Below, piece after piece: positions 1 through 6,152 of a stretch of 6,569 bases of DNA. The position numbers and the translations under genes are program-made. Location of the stretch: contig DAOVNU010000045.1 of assembly GCA_030630065.1 (NCBI GenBank), positions 1 to 6,569 of the forward strand, in the 5' to 3' direction. This DNA is from a bacterium. Lineage in GTDB: Bacteria > Ratteibacteria > UBA8468. The notes below the pieces were generated by a model, which searched no databases, had not been told where the DNA came from, and was given only the letters and a program-made list of their open reading frames with translations. The stretch's first letter is position 1. Each line of letters begins with the position of its first letter.

Positions 1-354
1 CTGGGCAAAAATCTCCAGGATTAAACTGGTGCGGTCAATAACCCTTATCCCAATGACATCTCTCAGGTTTCTCTGCTGGGCCGGGGAAAGTTCCCGGTCA
101 AAGACAAGAAGATTCGCCTCTTCTTTATCTGCAATTTCGCCGATAAACTCTATTTTTCCCTTAGAAAGATAGGTCGCCGGGGAAGGTATCCTTTGTTTAA
201 CAATTTTTGTCTTAACTATATTAAGACCGCAACTCCTTGCCAAATCATTCAACTCTCCTTCCTTTTCCTCTACGTCCCAGCCATTTTTATTTTCTTCTAA
301 AACAATGAGAACCGTCCTTGCTCCCCCAAAACCCTTTGCTTCAATTTTGTTCAT
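1..354 (-). CDS. hflX: GTPase HflX, N-terminal part (cut by left window edge)
   Basis: This is the N-terminal 118 codons of HflX, a ribosome-associated GTPase that binds the 50S subunit and can split stalled ribosomes. The frame stays open to base 1, so the G domain lies outside the window. The visible part is the HflX-specific N-terminal domain. It has PSPATYLSKGKIE near residues 57-69, FDRELSPAQQRNL at 85-97 and VIDRTSLILEIFAQ at 105-118, the last two being hallmark stretches of the family. The ATG at 354-352 is the earliest possible start because an in-frame TAA lies two codons upstream. A GAAGG ribosome-binding site (365-361) sits six bases before it. The gene begins 11 bp after the GH172 stop codon, so it is probably co-transcribed with it. 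The family call is firm. The GTPase motifs cannot be checked here. Confidence 0.93.
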   Translation of the reverse strand, partial: MNKIEAKGFGGARTVLIVLEENKNGWDVEEKEGELNDLARSCGLNIVKTKIVKQRIPSPATYLSKGKIEFIGEIADKEEANLLVFDRELSPAQQRNLRDVIGIRVIDRTSLILEIFAQ

Positions 355-360
355 TAATTA

Positions 361-367
361 CCTTCTC
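361..367 (-). promoter_or_regulatory. Ribosome-binding site of hflX
   Basis: GAGAAGG on the minus strand lies six bases before the hflX ATG. Its first two bases are the last two bases of the TGA stop codon of the GH172 gene. Ribosomes finishing that gene therefore stop on the initiation region of hflX. Confidence 0.6.
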
Positions 368-1391
368 AATCTTTCCGTGGTAACCGCTCCTTTACCGGCA
401 ACATCTTTGGAAATTTTTTATGTGGCTCCTTCTGGTACCAATAGGCAACGGAAGAGTAATCATCGCCCCTATTATTGGCATGACCATGTTCTATCGTTAC
501 CTTGATTGATTTTTTAAATGGGATTGGGTCTAATATATGAAAGCGGTATATTGTCCACTTTCCTTCCCAGTTCTTGTGTTTTTTATTAAAGAGAGAGGTT
601 CCGGCAAAGAGATATGGTTTATCCTGCATTCCCCAGGCATTACAAAAATAGTCCTCGGTCCCGGTTCCGTGTAAGGAAGGCGGCCATTTTTCCCCATCAA
701 CAAAGACCATATCATCCCCTTCTCCCCACCAACCGGTGGAAAGGTTATGGACACTCAAGTTACAGCCAACATAATGTCCCTTACCTTCTGCCTCTAAAAT
801 AAGATAATTTTCCTTTCCAGTAAGGTTGCTTTGTTTACTTTGAGGAATCCTTTTATCAAATTTTACCGCTTTACAGGGATTCTCTCTTCTCCACTGGGCG
901 TGGAAATATGCTACATTTTGTATTTTTTTATGCTCTTCATAATCTATGTAGTAGTAAAAACTCCTCACCGGAACTGCACATTCATTAACAATCTCTACCC
1001 GGGCATTCCTGGCAAAGGGCATCGGAAAGTAGCAGTTCATTGCCGTGTGCCCCCCATCTTCACCTGTCCCATCTGTCATATTTAAAGGTAAGGACTGGTA
1101 AGCACTTACCTTGCCATGCCCCACGCCAAAGAAGTCCCCTACCGGAACCTCCACACTAAAATTTTTTTCTTTATCCCAGTAGACTCTTAAAATTAACTTT
1201 CTTAAATAAAATTTATCCTCGCAACCTACCGTAAACCAGATATGCCTGATAACCCCGCTTCCTTTAATGTTAGCTAAAACAGCTGTGCCTTTTGCGGGAA
1301 TAGAAATGCGGTCTGCATTCCCTCCGGTTTTATCATAACTACTTACCCTTCTTGCCTTAAAATCCTTAAAATTCATCAAATCTTTAAGCAT
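366..1391 (-). CDS. DUF2961 / GH172-family glycoside hydrolase, cytoplasmic
   Basis: A 341-residue DUF2961 protein. The family is now classed as glycoside hydrolase family 172, whose characterised members act on alpha-D-fructofuranosides (difructose dianhydride I) and D-arabinofuranosides. The typical N-terminal RRVSSYDKTGGNAD is at residues 15-27. SGVIRHIWFTV follows at 45-55 and VPVGDFFGVGHG at 82-93. The conserved core comprises GEGDDMVFVDGE (223-234) and GTGTEDYFCNAWG (242-254). Its glutamates E224 and E246 have about the spacing I recall for the catalytic glutamate pair of characterised GH172 enzymes. There is no signal peptide or membrane segment, so the substrate should be intracellular. 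The start is set by AAGGAGA just upstream and by the conserved N-terminus. The first eight bases overlap the end of the ADP-ribosylglycohydrolase-like gene. The family call is strong. The actual sugar substrate cannot be read from the sequence, and related family members could act on other furanosides. Confidence 0.9.
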   Translation of the reverse strand: MLKDLMNFKDFKARRVSSYDKTGGNADRISIPAKGTAVLANIKGSGVIRHIWFTVGCEDKFYLRKLILRVYWDKEKNFSVEVPVGDFFGVGHGKVSAYQSLPLNMTDGTGEDGGHTAMNCYFPMPFARNARVEIVNECAVPVRSFYYYIDYEEHKKIQNVAYFHAQWRRENPCKAVKFDKRIPQSKQSNLTGKENYLILEAEGKGHYVGCNLSVHNLSTGWWGEGDDMVFVDGEKWPPSLHGTGTEDYFCNAWGMQDKPYLFAGTSLFNKKHKNWEGKWTIYRFHILDPIPFKKSIKVTIEHGHANNRGDDYSSVAYWYQKEPHKKFPKMLPVKERLPRKD

Positions 1392-2481
1392 AATTTCTCC
1401 TTAGCTTCTTCATAATTTTGTATGTTCTCTGCGCCAGAGCAGAGATTCTTCTTTCCTTTATGCCAACAATATTAGTTTCCATCTGGTCATTAAGGCAAGC
1501 GACCCATTTTTTAGGCAGTTTTTTCGCTCCGAGGATAACCCCCATTATCGAGCCAACTGTTGCTCCATTACAATCAGTATCCCATCCCCCCATTACCGCT
1601 GTACAAATTGCCTTTTCAAAATTTCCCTTACAATGAAGAAGCCCCATCGCTACAAGGGCAGCGTTATTTATGGTATGAACCGGGTGATAACTACCATACT
1701 CTCTCTTAATCTTAGTATAGGTTTTCTTCCAATCGGTATTCTTCTTGCCCTCTTCCAGTACCATATAAATAGCCCTGCTCAATCTACAGTTTTTGGGAAT
1801 CTTTGATAAACCTGTCTGGATAATATCCCCAACTCTATCTGTAATAAAGGCAGCAGAAATCATAGACGCTACCCACACCTCTCCATAGATGCCATTTTTG
1901 ATATGGGAAAGAGAAGCATCGCGCTCGGCAAGCTCTGCTGCCAATTCTGGAAGACCGGGTGCTACATATCCCCAGATATCAGCTCTAATCTGGGCGCCAA
2001 TCCACTCCTGATAAGGGTTCTTAAAGGTAGCTGTCTCAGGTGGTTTGATACCATTGACTAAATTTTTATAAGCTATTTTTTCTGCGGTAAAAACGCTATT
2101 GAAAGGTAAATGAGTTAACCATTGGGAGCCAACATCTTCGGTAGTAAAGTTTAATCCCGACTCTTCCAAGATATGCAATCCGATGACGGTATAATCAAGA
2201 TCATCATCCCGCACCATATGCGTGATGTTGCCCAAAAGGCAATTATTTTCTCGGGTAAAGTTTTGATATTCTTTTTTTGGATGTGAAAGAGAGGGAAAAT
2301 AATTAGAAAGGGGATAGGTCCTGGCTAATTTCAAGAATTTCTCTATTTTCTCCTTTTTCCATCCTTCTACCGGTTTACCCAGAAGACATCCGGCACAGCG
2401 GCCTAACCAGCCACCGTAAATCTTATTATACAATTCTCCATCCGATAATTTAGTTTCCCGAACTTTTTTAATCTTATCCAC
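1384..2481 (-). CDS. ADP-ribosylglycohydrolase-fold protein (DraG/ARH family, divergent)
   Basis: A 365-residue member of the ADP-ribosylglycohydrolase family (PF03747), all-helical enzymes that use two metal ions to release ADP-ribose from modified proteins or small molecules. The N-terminal glycine-rich segment YGGWLGRCAGCLLGKPVEG is at residues 22-40. An acidic metal-site segment DDDLDYT is at 92-98. The C-terminal signature GGWDTDCNGATVGSIMG is at 298-314, with D301 and D303 in the place of the family's DTD aspartates. Compared with the classical motifs, the N-terminal GDxxG-type aspartate is replaced around C32 and the residue after the second aspartate is C304 rather than Thr. The substrate may therefore not be ADP-ribosylated protein. 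The start is GTG at 2481-2479, with AAAGAGGA five bases upstream. An in-frame TGA lies just above, so no longer form is possible. It follows tsaE by 18 bp and overlaps the GH172 gene by 8 bp, which suggests joint function with that gene. Confidence 0.87.
   Translation of the reverse strand: MDKIKKVRETKLSDGELYNKIYGGWLGRCAGCLLGKPVEGWKKEKIEKFLKLARTYPLSNYFPSLSHPKKEYQNFTRENNCLLGNITHMVRDDDLDYTVIGLHILEESGLNFTTEDVGSQWLTHLPFNSVFTAEKIAYKNLVNGIKPPETATFKNPYQEWIGAQIRADIWGYVAPGLPELAAELAERDASLSHIKNGIYGEVWVASMISAAFITDRVGDIIQTGLSKIPKNCRLSRAIYMVLEEGKKNTDWKKTYTKIKREYGSYHPVHTINNAALVAMGLLHCKGNFEKAICTAVMGGWDTDCNGATVGSIMGVILGAKKLPKKWVACLNDQMETNIVGIKERRISALAQRTYKIMKKLRRNYA
1396..1402 (-). promoter_or_regulatory. Ribosome-binding site of the GH172 gene
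   Basis: AAGGAGA lies four bases before the ATG at 1391-1389 and inside the last codons of the upstream gene. It supports this ATG over the in-frame ATG five codons further in (1376-1374). Confidence 0.7.
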
Positions 2482-2486
2482 AAAAA

Positions 2487-2494
2487 TCCTCTTT
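2487..2494 (-). promoter_or_regulatory. Ribosome-binding site fixing the GTG start of the ADP-ribosylglycohydrolase-like gene
   Basis: AAAGAGGA on the minus strand is followed by five T residues and then GTG at 2481-2479. It lies in the 18-bp gap after the tsaE stop codon. This is the best-supported start for that frame. Confidence 0.65.
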
Positions 2495-2499
2495 CATTC

Positions 2500-2943
2500 C
2501 TAACTGGCCCCTTTCCCTTTCATCTTTACAGAAATTTTTCTTTCATTTTTATTGATGATTGATAATTCTACCTCTAAATATTTCTCCGGGAGGAAATTCT
2601 TTGCTCTTTCCGCCCATTCAATAACCACCACCCCTTTGCTGGAGAAGTATTCCTCATAGCCAATAGTATTTAACTCCCCTGGTTTCGTTAAGCGATAGAG
2701 GTCAAAATGAAAAAGGGGAACTTTACCCGGGTATTCTTTAATCAGGACAAAGGAGGGACTTCGGACAGGGTTGCCCTTGATTCCCAATCCTCTGGCAATC
2801 CCTTTGGTAAGAACTGTCTTACCACTCCCCAATTCCCCGCTAAGAGCAACTACATCCCCGGGAAGAAGCAGTTTTCCAATCCTTTCTCCTAACCTTTTTG
2901 TTTCGGCAGGGGATTTAGTGAGGAGAAGTAGAGATTGACTCAT
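2500..2943 (-). CDS. tsaE: tRNA threonylcarbamoyladenosine biosynthesis ATPase TsaE
   Basis: TsaE is the small ATPase that works with TsaB and TsaD to transfer the threonylcarbamoyl group to A37 of ANN-decoding tRNAs, in the cytoplasm. At 147 residues the length is normal for the family. The Walker A loop GELGSGKT is at residues 36-43, followed by the switch-like SPSFVL at 62-67. The family motif HFDLYR is at 79-84 and the Walker B-like VVVIEWAER at 105-113. The ATG overlaps the thiL stop as ATGA (2943-2940). The sequence just upstream contains no purine-rich Shine-Dalgarno motif, so translation probably depends on reinitiation by ribosomes ending thiL. thiL next to tsaE is a common bacterial arrangement, often continued by tsaB and rimI. 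Here neither follows, and the next gene is the ADP-ribosylglycohydrolase homologue. Confidence 0.96.
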   Translation of the reverse strand: MSQSLLLLTKSPAETKRLGERIGKLLLPGDVVALSGELGSGKTVLTKGIARGLGIKGNPVRSPSFVLIKEYPGKVPLFHFDLYRLTKPGELNTIGYEEYFSSKGVVVIEWAERAKNFLPEKYLEVELSIINKNERKISVKMKGKGAS

Positions 2944-3839
2944 AATTTGAAATGGTCAAAGCCTGTTTCTTTCAAATGAATGTTTTTATTTCTCTCATCA
3001 AGAAGGATAATTCCTCTCTTTGTGATTTCACCAATCTGGGTGATAGAAAATTTGGCTGATTTTATTAAATTATTGTATTTCTTGGAAACAGTAAATAAAA
3101 GTTCAAAGTCCTCCCCGCCGGTTAAAGCATTTTGTAAAGAAACCGCTTCTCGAGAAACCGGAATTTTGCTTTGCTCAATTCTTGCGCCGACATTACTTGC
3201 CTCACAGATTCTTTTTAAATCGCTCAAGAGACCATCGCTGATGTCAATCATTGCGGTGGGATGAAGATTCTTTACTAAATATCTTGCCTCTTTTACACGA
3301 GGAATAAAGGAGAGATGCTTGCCGGATATTGAACCACCTAATCTTCCGGTAACATAGATTTTGTCTCCTATTTTTGCCCCTTTTCTCAGGGTTAAATATT
3401 TCTTTTCCACCTCTCCGGTAAGCGATATATTAATCACAAGTTTGGAGGAAGAAACCGTATCCCCCCCTAAAATTTTTACGTCAAATTTTCTGGCGATAGT
3501 TTTTATTCCGCGATAGAGTTCATCAACAAATTTTAGAGAGGTATTTTTCTTCAGCCCTAAACTGACAAGTCCATATTTAGGGATTCCGCCCATAGCGGCA
3601 ATGTCACTGATGTTAACCGCCAGGGCTTTCCAGCCAATCTGAAAAGGGGTTGCCTTTTTATTGAAGTGGACACCCTCTATTAGCATGTCGGTTGTCAAAA
3701 GAAGATATAAATTTTTTTTATATTTGAGAACAGCCGTATCATCCCCGATACCAACGACTACATCTTTATCAGAAATTTTTTCTGCTTTAGCGATGCGTCT
3801 AATTAAACCGAATTCTCCTATATCCTGTAGTAATCTCAC
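2940..3839 (-). CDS. thiL: Thiamine-monophosphate kinase ThiL
   Basis: ThiL phosphorylates thiamine monophosphate with ATP to give thiamine diphosphate, the active cofactor, in the last step of bacterial thiamine synthesis. The 299-residue protein is slightly short for the family (about 310-330) but has its motifs in order. These are the metal/ATP-binding GIGDDTAV at 30-37, TTDMLIEGVHF at 49-59 and ALAVNISDIAAMGG at 72-85. GGDTVSS follows at 125-131, DISDGLLSDL at 199-208 and GGEDFELLF at 241-249, and the GFDHF ending at 293-297 is typical of ThiL. The start is GTG at 3839-3837, with AGGAAG five bases before it. It is confirmed by the usual N-terminus, an IGEFGLIRRI-like segment at residues 7-16. 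The gene overlaps argG by four bases (GTGA) and tsaE by four bases (ATGA), so all three should be translated in step. Confidence 0.97.
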   Translation of the reverse strand: MRLLQDIGEFGLIRRIAKAEKISDKDVVVGIGDDTAVLKYKKNLYLLLTTDMLIEGVHFNKKATPFQIGWKALAVNISDIAAMGGIPKYGLVSLGLKKNTSLKFVDELYRGIKTIARKFDVKILGGDTVSSSKLVINISLTGEVEKKYLTLRKGAKIGDKIYVTGRLGGSISGKHLSFIPRVKEARYLVKNLHPTAMIDISDGLLSDLKRICEASNVGARIEQSKIPVSREAVSLQNALTGGEDFELLFTVSKKYNNLIKSAKFSITQIGEITKRGIILLDERNKNIHLKETGFDHFKL

Positions 3840-5041
3840 TTTTTCTTCCTGCGCATTTCTCCTTCAATCTTCATCGGGAGGCCATAGAGGTCAATGAAAC
3901 CCTGGGCGGACTTCTGGTCAAAGATGTCTTTTTCGGAATAAGTGGCTAAATTTTCCTGATAAAGGGAAAGGGGAGATTTTCTTCCGACGACGATAGCATT
4001 GCCTTTGTAGAGTTTTAGTCGCAGGGTTCCGGAGACCCTTTTCTGGGTTTCGTCAACGAACCTTTCCAGCGCTTTTCTCTCCGGGGAAAACCAGAGCCCA
4101 TTATAGATAAGTTGGCTATACCTTTCCGCTACCAATCTTTTATAATGAAATGTCTCTTTATCCAGAACCAATCCTTCCAGTGCATCGTGAGCATTATACA
4201 GAATTGTTGCCCCGGGCGCCTCATAAACCTCGCGCGATTTAATGCCCACCAGCCGATTCTCCATAATGTCAAGTCGGCCAATACCGTTTTCTCCCCCAAT
4301 TTTATTTAATTTCTCCAGCAGAGCCACCGGTTGCTCTTCTTTTCCGCTAATCTTAACCGGGACCCCTTTTCTAAATTCAATCTCCAGATACTTTTCCCTA
4401 TCCGATGCCTTTTTAGGGGAAACGGTTATCTGGTAAGCATCCTCAGGGGGTTCTTTCCAGGGGTCCTCTAAAACACCACACTCAATCGCTATCCCCCAGA
4501 GATTTTTATCAATACTGTAAGGACTCTTTTTTGTGGCAGAAACAGGAATTTTCTTTTTCCGGCTATAAACAATTTCCTCATTTCTTGATTTAAATTTCCA
4601 TTCCCGGGCCGGAGCAATAATCTTTAGCTCTGGAGCTAATGCCTTAAAGGTTAATTCAAACCGCACCTGGTCGTTCCCTTTTCCGGTGCATCCGTGAGCT
4701 AAAGCGGTCGCCCCCTCTTTTTTGGCAATCTCTACCATTCTTTGTGCAATCAATGGTCGGGAAAGAGCGCTAATTAAGGGATATTTCCCTTCGTAAAGTG
4801 CATTTGCGGCCAAAGATTTAAAAGCAAAATCCTTCAGGAATTTTTCTCTTAAATCCTCCAGATAAATCTTCTTTGCTCCGGTGGCTAATGCCTTATTGTG
4901 TATACCCCTTCCATCTTTTATCTGACCCAGGTCCGCCGTATAGGCAATAATCTCCGCATCATAATTTTCCCTCAGCCAGGGGATAGCAATGGAGGTATCC
5001 AGACCCCCGGAATAGGCAAGAACAATCTTTTCTTTTGTCAT
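3836..5041 (-). CDS. argG: Argininosuccinate synthase ArgG
   Basis: ArgG joins citrulline and aspartate using ATP to form argininosuccinate, the penultimate step of arginine synthesis. At 401 residues it is full length for the common bacterial type. The ATP pyrophosphatase P-loop AYSGGLDTS is at residues 9-17. YPLISALSRPLIA (87-99) and the citrulline/aspartate-binding HGCTGKGNDQVRFE (116-129) follow. YSIDKNLWG is at 175-183, and the conserved stretch from IGRLDIMENR through SREVYEAPGATIL spans 254-281. The C-terminal helix ends in a basic tail rich in Arg and Lys. The ATG shares one base with the stop of the upstream UroD-like gene (TAATG), and GGGAGA lies five bases before it. No argH is visible, so the next enzyme must be encoded elsewhere. 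An ArgA-like acetyltransferase two genes upstream makes this at least a partial arginine operon. Confidence 0.98.
   Translation of the reverse strand: MTKEKIVLAYSGGLDTSIAIPWLRENYDAEIIAYTADLGQIKDGRGIHNKALATGAKKIYLEDLREKFLKDFAFKSLAANALYEGKYPLISALSRPLIAQRMVEIAKKEGATALAHGCTGKGNDQVRFELTFKALAPELKIIAPAREWKFKSRNEEIVYSRKKKIPVSATKKSPYSIDKNLWGIAIECGVLEDPWKEPPEDAYQITVSPKKASDREKYLEIEFRKGVPVKISGKEEQPVALLEKLNKIGGENGIGRLDIMENRLVGIKSREVYEAPGATILYNAHDALEGLVLDKETFHYKRLVAERYSQLIYNGLWFSPERKALERFVDETQKRVSGTLRLKLYKGNAIVVGRKSPLSLYQENLATYSEKDIFDQKSAQGFIDLYGLPMKIEGEMRRKKK
3845..3850 (-). promoter_or_regulatory. Ribosome-binding site fixing the GTG start of thiL
   Basis: AGGAAG on the minus strand is followed by five A residues and GTG at 3839-3837, within the last codons of argG. 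It supports the GTG start, which a search restricted to ATG would miss. Confidence 0.6.
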
Positions 5042-6138
5042 TATTTTCTCCCATTAAATCTCAGCCCTTCGTCTAACATAGATAAATAATTGCTGATGGG
5101 GATATAATTGGAAATTGAATTTCCCGAGCCCAAGGCATATCTTCCTCCCTGATGACAAATCTCTAAAGTCCTTCGCACATAAGAACGCAAATCTTTTTCG
5201 CTAAAACTTGCTAAGACATTCATGTCAATTCCGCCCAGGACAGCTATCCTTTCACCATACTTCTTCTTGAATTCAGTTACAGGAATAATAGCGTCTTCAA
5301 AAGAATGTTTCCCATCAATTCTAACTTTATTAATCAAGTCATCCATTATCACCTCTACATTTCCACAGGAATGCAAGAAATAAGGAAGGTCATTTTGATG
5401 GGCCAAAGCGGCATATTCTTCATGCCAGGGAAGAACATTTTCCCGAAGAACCTTGGGAGGAAGAAGGGTGGCAGTTTTAAACCCCATGTCATCCCCTTGG
5501 AAAAAGGATACTAGATTGGGTAGGCCAATGAGGTTTTTGTAATAGGTGAGAATTCCTTCCCCCACTTTCTGAAAAACTGCCTTTACTAACTTTGGCTGGT
5601 CATAAAGTCCATAGCATAACCCTTGATAGGAAAGAAGACCAACTACATTTTCTTCTACGCCAGCTCCATGGGATACAATCAAACCCATTCCTTCTGGCAA
5701 GTTCTTACTAACAAATTCGAAAGGAGAATAGTCGAAAGTATCTGCATTGGGCCAGGAATAAGTTTCGAAATCTTCCCAATTTTTGATCACTCCCTCTGTC
5801 TCCTCAGCCCAACTTCTTTCTCCTATGGAGAGACCGGCAGTATCCTTTCCAATTCTGCTTTTACTCCGAAATCCAATATTCAGTTCCAATCGGACGTAAT
5901 CATAACCCATCCGGTACCAAAAATCGATATAATTCTTCCAGTATTGCTCCTGCGTCTTCAGGTCTTTGGGGTCATACTCAACCCACTTCTGGCCTAAATA
6001 CTTTTCGCCGATGTGCTTCCTTACTATTTCATCAACTAGATACTCCATCAATGGCACCGCAGAAGAGGTTTTCTCTCCCATCATTATCTCTTTGAAATTT
6101 TTAATATCTGGACTGGGATTTTTTAATGGTACTAACAT
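5041..6138 (-). CDS. Uroporphyrinogen decarboxylase-like (UroD/MtaA superfamily) protein, function unknown
   Basis: A 365-residue cytoplasmic protein of the UroD superfamily, which includes haem-pathway HemE and cobamide methyltransferases such as MtaA and CmuA. It is not HemE: the HemE N-terminal RQAGRY-type motif is absent. The centre has LPYFLHSCGNVE (251-262), where H256 and C258 form the His-X-Cys pair that binds zinc in MtaA-type methyltransferases. GGIDMNVLA (302-310) and ALGSGNSISNYIP (335-347) follow in the positions of the late barrel strands. The distal cysteine of the MtaA H-x-C-xn-C zinc site is not evident, because the segment reads GSGNSI. This places the protein in the large uncharacterised UroD-like group common in candidate-phylum and Planctomycetes-type genomes. 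It begins 14 bp after the acetyltransferase stop codon and touches argG through TAATG. Methyl transfer or demethylation is possible, but no corrinoid protein is visible here. Confidence 0.85.
   Translation of the reverse strand: MLVPLKNPSPDIKNFKEIMMGEKTSSAVPLMEYLVDEIVRKHIGEKYLGQKWVEYDPKDLKTQEQYWKNYIDFWYRMGYDYVRLELNIGFRSKSRIGKDTAGLSIGERSWAEETEGVIKNWEDFETYSWPNADTFDYSPFEFVSKNLPEGMGLIVSHGAGVEENVVGLLSYQGLCYGLYDQPKLVKAVFQKVGEGILTYYKNLIGLPNLVSFFQGDDMGFKTATLLPPKVLRENVLPWHEEYAALAHQNDLPYFLHSCGNVEVIMDDLINKVRIDGKHSFEDAIIPVTEFKKKYGERIAVLGGIDMNVLASFSEKDLRSYVRRTLEICHQGGRYALGSGNSISNYIPISNYLSMLDEGLRFNGRK
5047..5052 (-). promoter_or_regulatory. Ribosome-binding site of argG
   Basis: GGGAGA on the minus strand lies five bases before the argG ATG and within the last codons of the UroD-like gene. 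It fits translational coupling across the TAATG junction. Confidence 0.65.
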
Positions 6139-6143
6139 TATAA

Positions 6144-6150
6144 CCCTCCT
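6144..6150 (-). promoter_or_regulatory. Strong ribosome-binding site of the UroD-like gene
   Basis: AGGAGGG on the minus strand is separated by TTATA from the ATG at 6138-6136, in the 14-bp gap after the acetyltransferase stop. It is the closest match to the Shine-Dalgarno consensus in the window and supports this start. Confidence 0.75.
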
Positions 6151-6152
6151 CT

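Noticed and set aside
355..365. Terminator or promoter between the GH172 gene and hflX
   Set aside because: The gap is only 11 bp and is filled by the hflX ribosome-binding site. There is no room for a hairpin plus T run or for separate promoter elements.
305..505. Plus-strand open frame with a hydrophobic N-terminus, at the hflX/GH172 junction
   Set aside because: It runs antisense across two convincing coding regions. The apparent signal-like stretch is a by-product of the opposite-strand codons.
530..754. Second minus-strand frame of 74 codons inside the GH172 gene
   Set aside because: It is out of frame within a gene whose own frame carries the conserved GH172 core motifs across the same bases.
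1384..2481. Annotation as DraG, the nitrogenase-reactivating hydrolase
   Set aside because: Key N-terminal motif residues differ, and no nitrogenase or DraT gene is present in the window.
5623..5997. 124-codon open frame on the plus strand
   Set aside because: It lies wholly antisense to the well-conserved UroD-like gene, its translation resembles no family, and no ribosome-binding context was seen.
5041..6138. Annotation as haem-pathway uroporphyrinogen decarboxylase (hemE)
   Set aside because: The HemE N-terminal arginine motif is missing, and the HSCGN segment points to the MtaA-like or uncharacterised UroD-like branch. No haem genes are adjacent.
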